Assembly: GCF_029714945.1 (NCBI RefSeq) | Contig: NZ_CP121634.1 | Coordinates: 6,469,001 to 6,533,000 of the forward strand | Length of the DNA: 64,000 nt | Direction: 5' to 3' | Origin: Bradyrhizobium sp. CIAT3101 | GTDB taxonomy: Bacteria; Pseudomonadota; Alphaproteobacteria; Rhizobiales; Xanthobacteraceae | Notes under the pieces: generated by a model | Told to the model about the DNA's origin: nothing | The model's database searches: none | What the model saw: only the letters and a program-made list of their open reading frames with translations | Part shown: piece after piece, positions 34,341-42,838 of the stretch | Numbering within the stretch: position 1 is the stretch's first letter | Layout: each line of letters opens with the position of its first letter | Program-made: the position numbers and the translations under genes

Positions 34341-34796
34341 TCAGGCGGTCTTGGTGTAGACCTTGGCAAAGTTGTCCTGAGCGGACTTCGCACCGTTGGC
34401 GGCGAGCTTGCCGAGATAATCGGTGGTCGCCTTGGCGCGCGAGACGAAGGTTTCACCGCGGGCGCGGAGCAGGCTCGACTGGATCTCGACGGCTTCGCTG
34501 AACGACTTGGCGGACGCGAGCTGGTCGATGCCGGCGAAGAACGCCTGGGCGTCGTCATAGATCGCCTGCTGGATGTTGCGGCTGATCTTGCCGGCCTCGG
34601 CGACGGACTCGGTCACCGCGTTCTCGACGGCGGCGGTCACGCGCTCGGAGCCAGCGAAAGCCTCGGCAGCACGGTCCTTGGCAGTGTTGGCAGTCTTCTT
34701 GACGAACTCACGGGCCGCTTCGGGAACTTCCAGGTTCTGGATGTTCTTGAACGCGTCCTTGAAGCCTTCGAAAGCGGTGTTGGTTTCGGTGGTCAT
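34341..34796 (-). CDS. Phasin-family PHA granule protein
   Basis: A 151-residue helical, Ala- and Lys-rich protein of the phasin family, which coats polyhydroxyalkanoate granules. The core runs from about residue 12 (FKDAFKNIQNLEVPEAAREF) to the C-terminus. The ATG at 34796 has GGAGAGA upstream; the frame to 34862 adds a Pro/Arg-rich tail unlike phasins. A TGCA-rich palindrome lies about 95 bp upstream. The PHA synthase genes are the next same-strand operon upstream. Confidence 0.88.
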   Translation of the reverse strand: MTTETNTAFEGFKDAFKNIQNLEVPEAAREFVKKTANTAKDRAAEAFAGSERVTAAVENAVTESVAEAGKISRNIQQAIYDDAQAFFAGIDQLASAKSFSEAVEIQSSLLRARGETFVSRAKATTDYLGKLAANGAKSAQDNFAKVYTKTA

Positions 34797-34882
34797 TGGG
34801 GTCTCTCCATCCTCATTGGGCTGAGCTATGGGCTCACCCCGTCCGGTTTTGGCCCGGGGCACGGCTTATATGGCATAGTTAA

Positions 34883-34913
34883 TTGTGCGATGCAATATTC
34901 TTATTGCACTGCG
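34883..34913. promoter_or_regulatory. TGCA-rich palindrome upstream of the phasin gene, possible PhaR-type operator
   Basis: TGCAATA-ttct-TATTGCA (34891-34908) is a perfect inverted repeat, flanked by TTGTGCGA on one side and CTGCGA on the other. On the minus strand its second half supplies a TTGCAT -35-like box 17 bp from CATATA. Alphaproteobacterial PhaR repressors of phasin genes bind TGC-rich sites (recollection), so repression here is an inference. Confidence 0.45.
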
Positions 34914-35023
34914 ATATCACGAAACCGTGAACAGCCTTAACGGGAGGCATTCTGATGCCTCCGTAGCCAACCCCTACTGTGCATGGGGTTGTTTTCCGGT
35001 TTTTGGTCGCCGGATGATGACCC

Positions 35024-35061
35024 AGTGCTGGACGGCGCTTCTAGTGCTGGACGGCGCCTGG
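35024..35061. repeat. Short tandem duplication at the 3' end of the GNAT gene
   Basis: AGTGCTGGACGGCGC occurs at 35024-35038 and again at 35043-35057, a 19-bp period. The second copy encodes the last residues of the acetyltransferase and the first lies just beyond its stop, consistent with a small tandem duplication. Confidence 0.7.
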
Positions 35062-35634
35062 CAGCCCATAGGCCTCCATCTGGGCCTGGACCTGCGCGAT
35101 GTTGTGGCCGAGCACGACGATGTCATGGGTCTTGCCGGCGACATCCCGGACATGGTCCCGCAGCAGCGCCTCGGCCTTGAAGCCGAGGCTCTCGAACAGC
35201 GCGATCGCCGCCTGCTGGTCGACCGTCATCTGGACCGAGAGCTTTTCCAGCCCGGCCCCGAGCGCAAGCGCAAAGGTCTCCTGCGACAGCGCCTTCCCCA
35301 CCCCCTTCCCGCGGACGTCCTGCGACACCACCATGCGGATCTCGCCGACATGGGGCGACCAGGAGTGGGGATCGCGCACCAGCGTGCCGCAACCGACGAC
35401 CTTGCCGTCCTTCACCGCGAGCAGGCTCTGGATCGCGCCACGCTCGATCTCCTTGACCCAGGCGGACAGGACCTTCGGCTCGCTGATGTTGCGCGGCAGG
35501 AACAGCAGGTCATGCGTCGGCAGGCCCTTGCCGAACGCGAGCACCGCGGCTTCGTCCGCAGGCGACATCAGACGGATCTCGATATCGCCGGCGTCCGTCT
35601 TGACGCGACGCGGATAGGCACGCTGTTCACTCAT
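35041..35634 (-). CDS. GNAT-family N-acetyltransferase
   Basis: A 197-residue acetyl-CoA-dependent acetyltransferase with the acetyl-CoA loop VSQDVRGKGVGKAL (about 117-130) preceded by VGEIRMVV. Substrate unknown. The ATG at 35634 overlaps the phaC stop (ATGA), so it is translated from the phaE-phaC transcript; the frame to 35673 reads into phaC. Association with PHA synthesis is suggestive of acylation or stress control but unproven. Confidence 0.85.
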   Translation of the reverse strand: MSEQRAYPRRVKTDAGDIEIRLMSPADEAAVLAFGKGLPTHDLLFLPRNISEPKVLSAWVKEIERGAIQSLLAVKDGKVVGCGTLVRDPHSWSPHVGEIRMVVSQDVRGKGVGKALSQETFALALGAGLEKLSVQMTVDQQAAIALFESLGFKAEALLRDHVRDVAGKTHDIVVLGHNIAQVQAQMEAYGLPGAVQH

Positions 35635-36713
35635 GTCGATCTCTTTCCCAGCCAGGAATCCAGTTTCGGCCACAGCCGCTTCACCGCGTTGGCGCCGGCG
35701 ACCAGCGAGACGTGACCGCCCTTCAGCATCACCTCTTCCTTGTCCGCGGAGCCGATCTTCGCGATCAGATGCTTTGCGGCCTCATAAGGGACGATGTGAT
35801 CGTGCTCGGCGACCGCGTGCAGCATCGGCACCTTGATGTCCTCGAGCTTCGCCGCGCGGCCGCCGACTGACATGGTGTCGTTGAACAGCTTGTTGTCCCA
35901 CATCAGGTCCTTGGTGATGGTGCGGAAATATTCGCCCGCGAGCGGCAGCGTGTCGGTCGCCCAGCGGTCGAACATCCGGTACGATTTCACGAACTCATCG
36001 TTCCAGATGTTTTCCCAGAGCTGGATCTGGCTCACTGCGCGCGAGGCCGGACGCAGCATCTCGAATGACGACAGGATCATCTCAGGCGGCACGTTGCCGA
36101 CGCTGTCGACAAGGCGATCGACATCGAAATAGCGGCGGTCGGAGAAATTCGAGAACAGCTTCATCTCGCGGAAGTCGATCGGCGTGGTGAAGCAGATCAA
36201 ATTCTTCATCGGCCCGTCCGGGAAGATCGAGCCGTAGAGCAGCGACAGCACGCCGCCGAAGCAATAGCCGATGACGGAGACGTCCTGCTCGCCGGAATCG
36301 GCCTGCACGCGACGGACGCAATCCGGGATGAAGTCGAGGACATAGTCCTCCATCCGCAGGCTCTTCTCCTCCGGCCGCGGCGCGCTCCAGTCGAGCATGT
36401 AGACGTCGTAGCCGCGCTTGAGCAGGAACTCGATAAAACTCTGGCCCGGCACGAGATCGAGGATGTAGCCGCGGTTGGTGGTCGCCATGACCACCAGCAC
36501 CGGCACGCGGTAGATCTCGTCCGACATCGACCGATAGTGGTAGAGGCTCATCGTACCGCGCGAGTGCAGCACGTCCTTCGGCGTCGATCCGAGCGTCGGA
36601 CCGGAGGTCGAAAAATATTCGACGCCCTTGATGCTGCGCTGGATCGCGCGCTGCACCTCGGACTGGATGCGCTCCGGGATCGCTGCAAAATCAAGTCCCG
36701 TCGGCGCGTTCAT
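35631..36713 (-). CDS. phaC: Class III poly(3-hydroxyalkanoate) synthase subunit PhaC
   Basis: A 360-residue PHA synthase, the length of the class III catalytic subunit. The alpha/beta-hydrolase fold carries the catalytic triad C151 (GYCFGG), D305 (AEHDHIVPYE) and H334 (KGGHVSLVAG). It polymerises hydroxyacyl-CoA on PHA granules. The start overlaps the PhaE-like stop (ATGA) and the stop overlaps the acetyltransferase start, so the three genes form one coupled operon. Confidence 0.92.
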   Translation of the reverse strand: MNAPTGLDFAAIPERIQSEVQRAIQRSIKGVEYFSTSGPTLGSTPKDVLHSRGTMSLYHYRSMSDEIYRVPVLVVMATTNRGYILDLVPGQSFIEFLLKRGYDVYMLDWSAPRPEEKSLRMEDYVLDFIPDCVRRVQADSGEQDVSVIGYCFGGVLSLLYGSIFPDGPMKNLICFTTPIDFREMKLFSNFSDRRYFDVDRLVDSVGNVPPEMILSSFEMLRPASRAVSQIQLWENIWNDEFVKSYRMFDRWATDTLPLAGEYFRTITKDLMWDNKLFNDTMSVGGRAAKLEDIKVPMLHAVAEHDHIVPYEAAKHLIAKIGSADKEEVMLKGGHVSLVAGANAVKRLWPKLDSWLGKRST

Positions 36714-37090
36714 TTTTGCTCTCCGCCTTCAGATGGCGGACGTTTTGTGCGCGGCGGCCGCGGTGCGGCATCGATCGACGATCCACTTGAATGAGCCGAC
36801 ATCTGGCTCAGCATCGACCTGATCTCGCCGAGCTGCCCCTCAATCGACTGCAACCGCTCGGCGATGCCGGTCATCTGCTCGCGGCTCGGCAGGTTCATGG
36901 AGAGCAGGTACTTCTCCATAAGATCGCCGAACTGCTTCTGAGCACCCGCAGCAGCGCCGCCGGCACGGTTCATCGCCTGCGAGAATTCGGGCGTCTCCAT
37001 CGCCTTGGTGGCGAAGGAGTTGAACCCCTTCTCCATGTCGCCGACCATCTTCTGCCACAAGGCGACCGGATCGGTGATCTTGTCGGTCAT
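36710..37090 (-). CDS. phaE: Short PhaE-like subunit of class III PHA synthase
   Basis: A 126-residue protein. The middle and end resemble the C-terminal portion of PhaE (YLLSMNLPSREQMTGIAERL, then a coiled-coil-like LQSIEGQLGEIRSML), and the tail is Pro/Ser/Lys-rich. Typical PhaE is near 350 residues, so this is a minimal form. The ATG at 37090 is 6 nt from GGGAGG; the ATG at 37096 abuts it and is unlikely. It probably activates the PhaC encoded next to it. Confidence 0.75.
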   Translation of the reverse strand: MTDKITDPVALWQKMVGDMEKGFNSFATKAMETPEFSQAMNRAGGAAAGAQKQFGDLMEKYLLSMNLPSREQMTGIAERLQSIEGQLGEIRSMLSQMSAHSSGSSIDAAPRPPRTKRPPSEGGEQK

Positions 37091-37268
37091 CAGCATCCTC
37101 CCGATGTGGAGGGCTTGTGCCCTTCTTTTCCCGCCATACCACACCGTTGCGGGGTGCCGGTCAACCGGCTAGCGGCGGGTGCCGCGCACACGGCTTCTTT
37201 GCCGCGGGAAACCGTGCGATACAGCATTGATCAAAAGCCAAATTGGTCAAAGTTAAGGGAACACGCCT

Positions 37269-38183
37269 GTGAACGCCCATCAGCCGCCCCAGACCCTCCG
37301 CGCCAACGGCATCGACATCTGCTACGAGATTTTCGGCAACGACAACGCCGAGCCGCTGCTGCTGATCATGGGGCTCGGCGCGCAGATGATCCATTGGGAC
37401 GATGCGTTCTGTGAGCAGCTCGCCGCGCACGGCTTTCGCGTGATCCGGTTCGACAACCGCGACATCGGCAAGTCGAGCCATCTCACCGGCGGCAAGCGGC
37501 TGACGCCGCTCGAGCTGCTCAAGCTTCGCTTCCTCCGGATTCCCGTGGCCGCAACCTACAAGCTGATCGACATGGCCAAGGACACGGTCGGCCTGATGGA
37601 CGCGCTGGGCATCAGGTCGGCGCATCTGGTCGGAGCGTCCATGGGCGGCATGATCGCACAGGAGGTGACGCTGTCGTTTTCGCAGCGCGTGCGCTCGCTG
37701 ACCTCGATCATGTCGACCACCGGCAATCCGCGCGTGCCGCCGCCGACGCGGGAGGCCTCCGCCATGCTGATGGCGCCGCCGCCGAGCAGCAAGGAAGAGT
37801 TCATCACCCGCTTCGGCCAGACCTGGAAGGTCTTGCGCGCCGGATCCTTTCCGGAGGAGGAAGCACTCGATCCCGGCCGCGCCGAACGGGTCTTCGCGCG
37901 CGGCCTCAATCCGGCCGGCGTCGGCCGGCAGCTCCGCGCCGTGCTCGCCTCCGGCAGCCGCAAGGAGAGACTGCACGGCGTCAAGACGCCGACGCTCGTG
38001 ATCCACGGCACCGTCGATCCGCTGGTCCGTCCCGAGGGCGGCAAGGACACGGCCGAGTCAATTCCGGGTGCGAAGCTGTTGATGATCGAGGGTATGGGTC
38101 ATGCGCTGCCGATGCGGTTCTGGCCCGAGATCATCGACGCCATCGACAAACATGCGCATGGTGCGGCGGCGAAAGCGGCGTAA
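37269..38183 (+). CDS. Alpha/beta hydrolase
   Basis: A 304-residue hydrolase with the oxyanion segment LLIMGLGAQMIHWDD, nucleophile S124 in VGASMGGMIAQE and a late Asp/His (GTVDPLVRPEGG, EGMGHALPM). No signal peptide. GTG at 37269 with AAGGGA upstream is the likely start. It diverges from the phaE-phaC operon across 178 bp and could be an esterase or a PHA/lipid-related hydrolase; the exact role cannot be assigned. Confidence 0.85.
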   Translation: MNAHQPPQTLRANGIDICYEIFGNDNAEPLLLIMGLGAQMIHWDDAFCEQLAAHGFRVIRFDNRDIGKSSHLTGGKRLTPLELLKLRFLRIPVAATYKLIDMAKDTVGLMDALGIRSAHLVGASMGGMIAQEVTLSFSQRVRSLTSIMSTTGNPRVPPPTREASAMLMAPPPSSKEEFITRFGQTWKVLRAGSFPEEEALDPGRAERVFARGLNPAGVGRQLRAVLASGSRKERLHGVKTPTLVIHGTVDPLVRPEGGKDTAESIPGAKLLMIEGMGHALPMRFWPEIIDAIDKHAHGAAAKAA

Positions 38184-38310
38184 ACCACACCACCGGTCTC
38201 CTTGCGGTGACCATGTGAGCTGACGGTTACTCTCTTAACGTCAGACGGCACGAGGGCTATAGAAGCCTCCCTCAATCGCAAGACAGGGGCCGCGGCCTCT
38301 TGGAGCTCAC

Positions 38311-38775
38311 ATGCATCTCATCGTTCGGTCCGCGGCAATGGTCGCCGCTTCGGCTCTCATGCTGTCCCTCACCAGCGCCGCCGCGATGGCCGGCAGCGCG
38401 CAGGAAGAGGCCAATCGCAAAGCCGTGCTGGCCTTCTACGAGAAAGGTCTCAATCAGAAGGACGTCGATGCCGCGCTCGCCTATGTTGGCGACCGTTACG
38501 TCCAGCACAATCCGAACGCTGCCGATGGACCGGAGGGCTTCCGAAAGTTCATCGGCTTCTTGCGTGAAAAGTTCCCGAACTCGCACAGCGAGATCAAGCG
38601 CTCATTCGTCGATGGCGACTACGTCATCCTTCATGTCAACGCGGTTCGCGAACCCGGCACCAAAGGCAACGCGATCGTCGACATCTTCAAGCTGGAGAAC
38701 GGCAAGATCGTCGAACATTGGGACGTCGTTCAGCCGATCCCGGACAATCCGGCGAACAACAACACGATGTTCTAG
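38311..38775 (+). CDS. Secreted SnoaL-like / NTF2-fold protein
   Basis: A 154-residue protein with a Sec signal peptide (about residues 1-27, ending in AAAMAG) and a SnoaL-like NTF2 fold containing YVQHNPNAADGPEGFRKFIG and KIVEHWDVVQPIPDNPANNNTMF, split here at the motif boundaries. Such proteins bind or convert small hydrophobic ligands or act as predicted ester cyclases; no catalytic role is certain. Its stop shares CTAG with the convergent methyltransferase-fold gene. Confidence 0.8.
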   Translation: MHLIVRSAAMVAASALMLSLTSAAAMAGSAQEEANRKAVLAFYEKGLNQKDVDAALAYVGDRYVQHNPNAADGPEGFRKFIGFLREKFPNSHSEIKRSFVDGDYVILHVNAVREPGTKGNAIVDIFKLENGKIVEHWDVVQPIPDNPANNNTMF

Positions 38776-39446
38776 CTCTTCTTCGCAATCCAGATCACAT
38801 GACGCGCGCCACCGCCTCGGCCGGTGGCGCGGACAGCGACTTCATTGACATCGAAGCCGGCACGCCCGAGGCGCTTGGTGAAGGCGGGGTTGGGCCCCGA
38901 CGACCAGACCGCAAGCACGCCACCCGGCCGTAGCGCCGTCCTCGCCGCCGCCAAACCGCTTGCACTGTAGAGCGCGTCATTGCCCTTTCGGGTCAGACCT
39001 TCCGGCCCGTTGTCGACGTCGAGCAGAATGGCGTCGAAGGCCGCGCTCTTCGCCCGGATGATTTCGCCGACGTCGATCTCGCGGATGCTCACCCTGGCAT
39101 CATCGAGACTGTCGCCGAACACTTCCGCCATCGGCCCCCGCGCCCAGGCGACAACCGCCGGCACGAGCTCGGAGACCACGATTTTCGCTTTGCTTCCGAG
39201 CACTGTAAGCGCCGCGCGCAGCGTGAAACCCATGCCGAGGCCGCCGATGAGAACGACGGGCTTTGCCACCGTCTCGAGCTGTTTCGCCGCAAGCGTTGCG
39301 AGCGCGGCCTCGGAACCCGACAGGCGGTTGTTCATCAGCTCGTTGGTGCCGAGCTTGATCGAAAACTCCTTGCCCCGCCGCATCAGGCGGAGCTCCTCGT
39401 CGGAGCCGGGGATTTTGGCGGTGTCGATCTTTTCCCAGGGAATCAT
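38772..39446 (-). CDS. Spermidine-synthase-like / SAM-binding protein
   Basis: A 224-residue Rossmann-like protein with the SAM/dcSAM-binding loop VLIGGLGMGFTLRAAL and an acidic ILLDVDNGPEGL segment, as in spermine/spermidine synthase-like proteins. It lacks the N-terminal beta domain of true spermidine synthases, so methyltransferase-like or unknown activity is more likely. A repeat element lies just upstream. Confidence 0.75.
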   Translation of the reverse strand: MIPWEKIDTAKIPGSDEELRLMRRGKEFSIKLGTNELMNNRLSGSEAALATLAAKQLETVAKPVVLIGGLGMGFTLRAALTVLGSKAKIVVSELVPAVVAWARGPMAEVFGDSLDDARVSIREIDVGEIIRAKSAAFDAILLDVDNGPEGLTRKGNDALYSASGLAAARTALRPGGVLAVWSSGPNPAFTKRLGRAGFDVNEVAVRATGRGGGARHVIWIAKKS

Positions 39447-39471
39447 GGGAGTGCTTTAGCACGATCGCAAT

Positions 39472-39564
39472 TCGTAGGGTGGGTTAGCCGAAGGCGTAAC
39501 CCACCTACTTCGTTCTGCATTGGCCGAAGGACGGTGGGTTACGCTTCGCTAACCCACCCTACGA
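39472..39564. repeat. Palindromic GTAGGGTGGGTTAGC element
   Basis: Arms TCGTAGGGTGGGTTAGCCGA (39472-39491) and TTCGCTAACCCACCCTACGA (39545-39564) are inverted copies; an inner pair GGCGTAACCCACC / GGTGGGTTACGC lies inside. It fills the gap between the spermidine-synthase-like start and the CYP102 stop and would fold into a long hairpin. This GGGTGGGTTA motif is common in dispersed intergenic repeats of proteobacteria (recollection). Confidence 0.75.
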
Positions 39565-39570
39565 CCCGAG

Positions 39571-42500
39571 CTATCCGCCGGCCCAGACGTCCAGCACATA
39601 GCGGTTCTTCGCGCCCATCTCCTCGATCCAACGCGCACTGGCAGCCGCATCGCTACCGCTCTTCTCGCGATGGATCGCGACCAGCGCCGCCTTCACGTCG
39701 GGCTCCATTTTGCTGCCGTCGCCGCAGACATAGATGATCGCGCCTTGCTCGATCAGCGGCCAGACCTTGTCCTTCTGCGCAGCGAGGACGTGCTGCACAT
39801 AGGTCTTCGGTCCGTCCGCACGCGAGAACGCGGTGAACAGCTCGGTGATCCCGCTTGCAGCGAGCGCCTTCAGCTCATCCGCATAGAGAAAGTCCTGATC
39901 GGGGTGGCGGCAGCCGAAGAACAGCATGGCCGGACCGAGCGCGCCGCCTTTGGCTTTGCGCGCGGCACGCTCTTGAAGGAAGCCGCGGAACGGTGCCAGT
40001 CCCGTGCCGGGGCCTATCATGATGATTGGCACGGATGGATCATCCGGAAGCCGGAAGCCGGCCTTGGTCTCGCGCACGGTCGCGTAGACCGTATCGCCCG
40101 CGCGGCGGTTGGCGAGATAGTTTGAGCAAATGCCCTTGTAGGTGCCACGCCCCGACGCCGCCGGCCCTTCGACCACGCCGACCGTGACGCTGCAGCGCGC
40201 TGGATCGACCGATGGCGAGGACGAGATCGAGTAGTAGCGCGGCGCCAGCAGCGAGAGCATTTCCAGGTAGACGTGAAACGGCAATTCACAGGCGGGATAT
40301 TCGAGCAACAGGTCGAACACCGATTTGCGCTTCGCCAGAATTTCGCTGCGGTAACGCTCGAGCGGCTCGGCCTCCTCGCCGACGAAGGTCAGCAACTTCG
40401 GCTTGGTGACGGGGCAACGGGTGTGCTCGGCCATGACCTGGATCTGCTTCCGCGTCGCCACCTGCTGCAGCTCGACGAACTCGCTGAGCAGGCGACCGAC
40501 CGACACGGCATCGCCGACCGGCAATTGCGCGCGGCGGCCCTCGGCGACCTGAAGCCTGATCTGGTCGGCCGGCAGGAAGCCGAAGCGGCGGGCAACCGAA
40601 TCCACCAGGGTCGGATCGTTGCGCGGGACCACGCTCAGATGATCGCCGACGCGGTAGGTGACGTTGGCCGGCAGCTGCACCTCGATATGACGCGTCGAGC
40701 GCTCCGACGGATTGGCGCCCGACTTGTTCTGGAGCTCGTCATTGGCCAGCACCTTCATCGCCACAGCGCCGCCCTGGGCAACGATGGTGTTGACGGCGGT
40801 CACCGCGACTGGCTCGATCGCGTAGAGCGGATCGTCCTCCGCGGTGCGGGTGAAATTCCAGTCGATCCCGAATTCCTTGGTCGCGACCTGAGCGGCGGCC
40901 GGGAACCACTTCTGGAACTGGCCGTCGAGATCGCTGCGCGCATCGCCCTCGCCGCGCGGATAGACCGCACGTGCGCCATGCTTCGACAATTGCTCGTCGA
41001 TGAAACGCGGCACCGATTGATAGGTCGCGGCCCAGTCGCTGTTGCCGCAGCCGAACACGGCGTAGCGGACGTTGGCAAAGGCATCCTTCGGCAGATCGTC
41101 GCCGAGCCATTTGACGAACTGCGTCGCATTGTCGGGCGGCGCGCCATTGTAGGAGGCGCAGATGATCAGCACGCCGCCCTGTTGCGGCAGCTTGCCGACG
41201 TAGTCGTCGAGCGGACCGAGATGCACGGCAAAGCCGTTGATCTCTGCGAGATCGGCCATGCGCGTCGCGAGTTCTTCCGCGGTGCCGAGATTGGAGCCGT
41301 AAAGCACCAGCATCGGCGTATTGTGACCGGGCCGCGTGGTCGGCTGACGTGGCGCCCGCGACGCCGAAGCCGCTGCCGCGACCGGCCCGCCATAGGCGCC
41401 GCGCTCGCGATCCGCGCGCGGACGCACCTTGATCTTGAAGCCCTCGGGCTTCATCGTCAGCGTTTCCTTCAGATGCATCTGGTAGCGCTGATGGTCGATC
41501 AGCCTGAAACGCTGCAGCACCATGCCGAGCGCGAGCGCGGCCTCGTGCATGGCGAAGCCGCGACCGATGCAGGCGCGCTGGCCGTTGCCGAACGGCTTCC
41601 AGGCGTTGATCGGCCGCTTGGCCTCGGCTTCCTTGCTGAAGTTTTCTGGATCGAACGCATCGGGATTGGGTCCCCAGACCGAGGGATCGCGATGCAGCGC
41701 CGTCACCAGGATCGTGGTGAATGTGCCCTTCCTGAGCTTGTACTTGCCGCCACCGAGGGTCTCGTCCTTCAGCGGCGAGATGCCGTAGGCCGGCGCCGGC
41801 GGCCACAGCCGCAGCGCCTCTTTCAGGATCTGCGTGATGTAGGTGAGCTGCGTGACCTGCTGGTAGGTCGGCTTGGCGTCGACATTGGGCCCGAAGACGC
41901 GGTCAACCTCGTCATAGGCCTTCTTGAGAATGTCCGGATGCTTGAGCAGCGCATAGAGCGTGTAGGACAGCAGGCCGCTGGTGGTTTCGTGGCCCGCGAT
42001 CAGGAAGGTGTTGATCTGGTAGCGGATGTTGACGTCGTCGAGCTGCTCGCCGGTCGAGCGGTCGACGCCGGTCATCATCGCGGCCAGCATGTCCTTCTTG
42101 TCGTCGATCCCTTCCGCGCTCTTGCGGCGCTCGGCGATGATCTCGTCGACCATCTTGTTCATGAAGTCGACGTCTTCGCCCAGCGTCTTCCGGCGCTTCT
42201 GCATCCAGAGCTGCTCGAACGGCAGGCCGCGCGTCATCATGATGGTTTCGAGCGAGCGCACCAGCGACTCGACGAAGGGATGGTAATCGCGCCGGTAGAA
42301 CGAGTTGAAGCGATAGTCGAAACCGCACAGCCCGATCGTATCCAGCGTCAGCGCGGTCATATCGTGGACGACGTCGATCTCGTCGTCGGCGTTGAGCCGC
42401 TCCCATTTGTGCACGAGCTGCTCGGCGATATCGACCATGCTCGGGTGATACGACTGCATGGCGCGATTGCCGAACGGCTGCAGCAGGATGTTGTGCGCCT

Positions 42501-42807
42501 TGCTCCAGTTCGGCTCCTTGGTATCCGCCGTGAACAGGCCATCGCCGCCGACCGCGCGCACGCGCCGCAGCGCGCCGCGCACGGTCTTGTCGAAGCGCTT
42601 CTCGTCGGAAAGTTCGTCGACGAGATCGTGGCCGGAGACGACGACGATCGGCGAGCCCATCATGTCGAGCCAGAAGATCGGGCCGAGCTCCTTGGCAAGC
42701 CGCGTCAGGTGCTGCACCGGCGCGGCCGAGTCCAGCGAGAGCATGTTGCCGACCACCGGCTTGGTCGGCGGATGCGGAATCGGGTCCAGACGGTTCTTCG
42801 ATGACAT
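39571..42807 (-). CDS. Self-sufficient cytochrome P450-NADPH reductase fusion (CYP102 / P450-BM3 type)
   Basis: A 1078-residue fatty-acid monooxygenase. The P450 part (about 1-470) has AGHETT in the I helix, ExxR in KEALRLWP and heme ligand C413 in FGNGQRACIGRG; segments such as AHNILLQPF and LTLDTIGLCGF resemble P450-BM3. An FMN flavodoxin domain (from about 495) and an FAD/NADPH reductase domain (about 680-1078) follow. It probably hydroxylates or epoxidises long-chain fatty acids at subterminal positions. Last gene of a five-gene operon. Confidence 0.92.
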   Translation of the reverse strand: MSSKNRLDPIPHPPTKPVVGNMLSLDSAAPVQHLTRLAKELGPIFWLDMMGSPIVVVSGHDLVDELSDEKRFDKTVRGALRRVRAVGGDGLFTADTKEPNWSKAHNILLQPFGNRAMQSYHPSMVDIAEQLVHKWERLNADDEIDVVHDMTALTLDTIGLCGFDYRFNSFYRRDYHPFVESLVRSLETIMMTRGLPFEQLWMQKRRKTLGEDVDFMNKMVDEIIAERRKSAEGIDDKKDMLAAMMTGVDRSTGEQLDDVNIRYQINTFLIAGHETTSGLLSYTLYALLKHPDILKKAYDEVDRVFGPNVDAKPTYQQVTQLTYITQILKEALRLWPPAPAYGISPLKDETLGGGKYKLRKGTFTTILVTALHRDPSVWGPNPDAFDPENFSKEAEAKRPINAWKPFGNGQRACIGRGFAMHEAALALGMVLQRFRLIDHQRYQMHLKETLTMKPEGFKIKVRPRADRERGAYGGPVAAAASASRAPRQPTTRPGHNTPMLVLYGSNLGTAEELATRMADLAEINGFAVHLGPLDDYVGKLPQQGGVLIICASYNGAPPDNATQFVKWLGDDLPKDAFANVRYAVFGCGNSDWAATYQSVPRFIDEQLSKHGARAVYPRGEGDARSDLDGQFQKWFPAAAQVATKEFGIDWNFTRTAEDDPLYAIEPVAVTAVNTIVAQGGAVAMKVLANDELQNKSGANPSERSTRHIEVQLPANVTYRVGDHLSVVPRNDPTLVDSVARRFGFLPADQIRLQVAEGRRAQLPVGDAVSVGRLLSEFVELQQVATRKQIQVMAEHTRCPVTKPKLLTFVGEEAEPLERYRSEILAKRKSVFDLLLEYPACELPFHVYLEMLSLLAPRYYSISSSPSVDPARCSVTVGVVEGPAASGRGTYKGICSNYLANRRAGDTVYATVRETKAGFRLPDDPSVPIIMIGPGTGLAPFRGFLQERAARKAKGGALGPAMLFFGCRHPDQDFLYADELKALAASGITELFTAFSRADGPKTYVQHVLAAQKDKVWPLIEQGAIIYVCGDGSKMEPDVKAALVAIHREKSGSDAAASARWIEEMGAKNRYVLDVWAGG

Positions 42808-42838
42808 TGCTACGCTTCCCCCCGCTCGCAATGACGAG

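Noticed and set aside
37228..37250. TTGATCAAAAGCCAAATTGG considered as an FNR-type box near the phaE/hydrolase gap
   Set aside because: FNR boxes need TTGAT-N4-ATCAA; the spacing and second half do not fit.
38221..38243. TGACGGTTA-ctctct-TAACGTCA dyad upstream of the SnoaL-like gene
   Set aside because: It has a one-base bulge and no regulator nearby; too weak to call as an operator.
40273..42804. An 843-codon open frame on the plus strand, opposite the P450 fusion
   Set aside because: It is the antisense shadow of the CYP102 gene, which has full P450 and reductase motifs; the shadow is rich in Arg/His/Asp/Ala and shows no domain.
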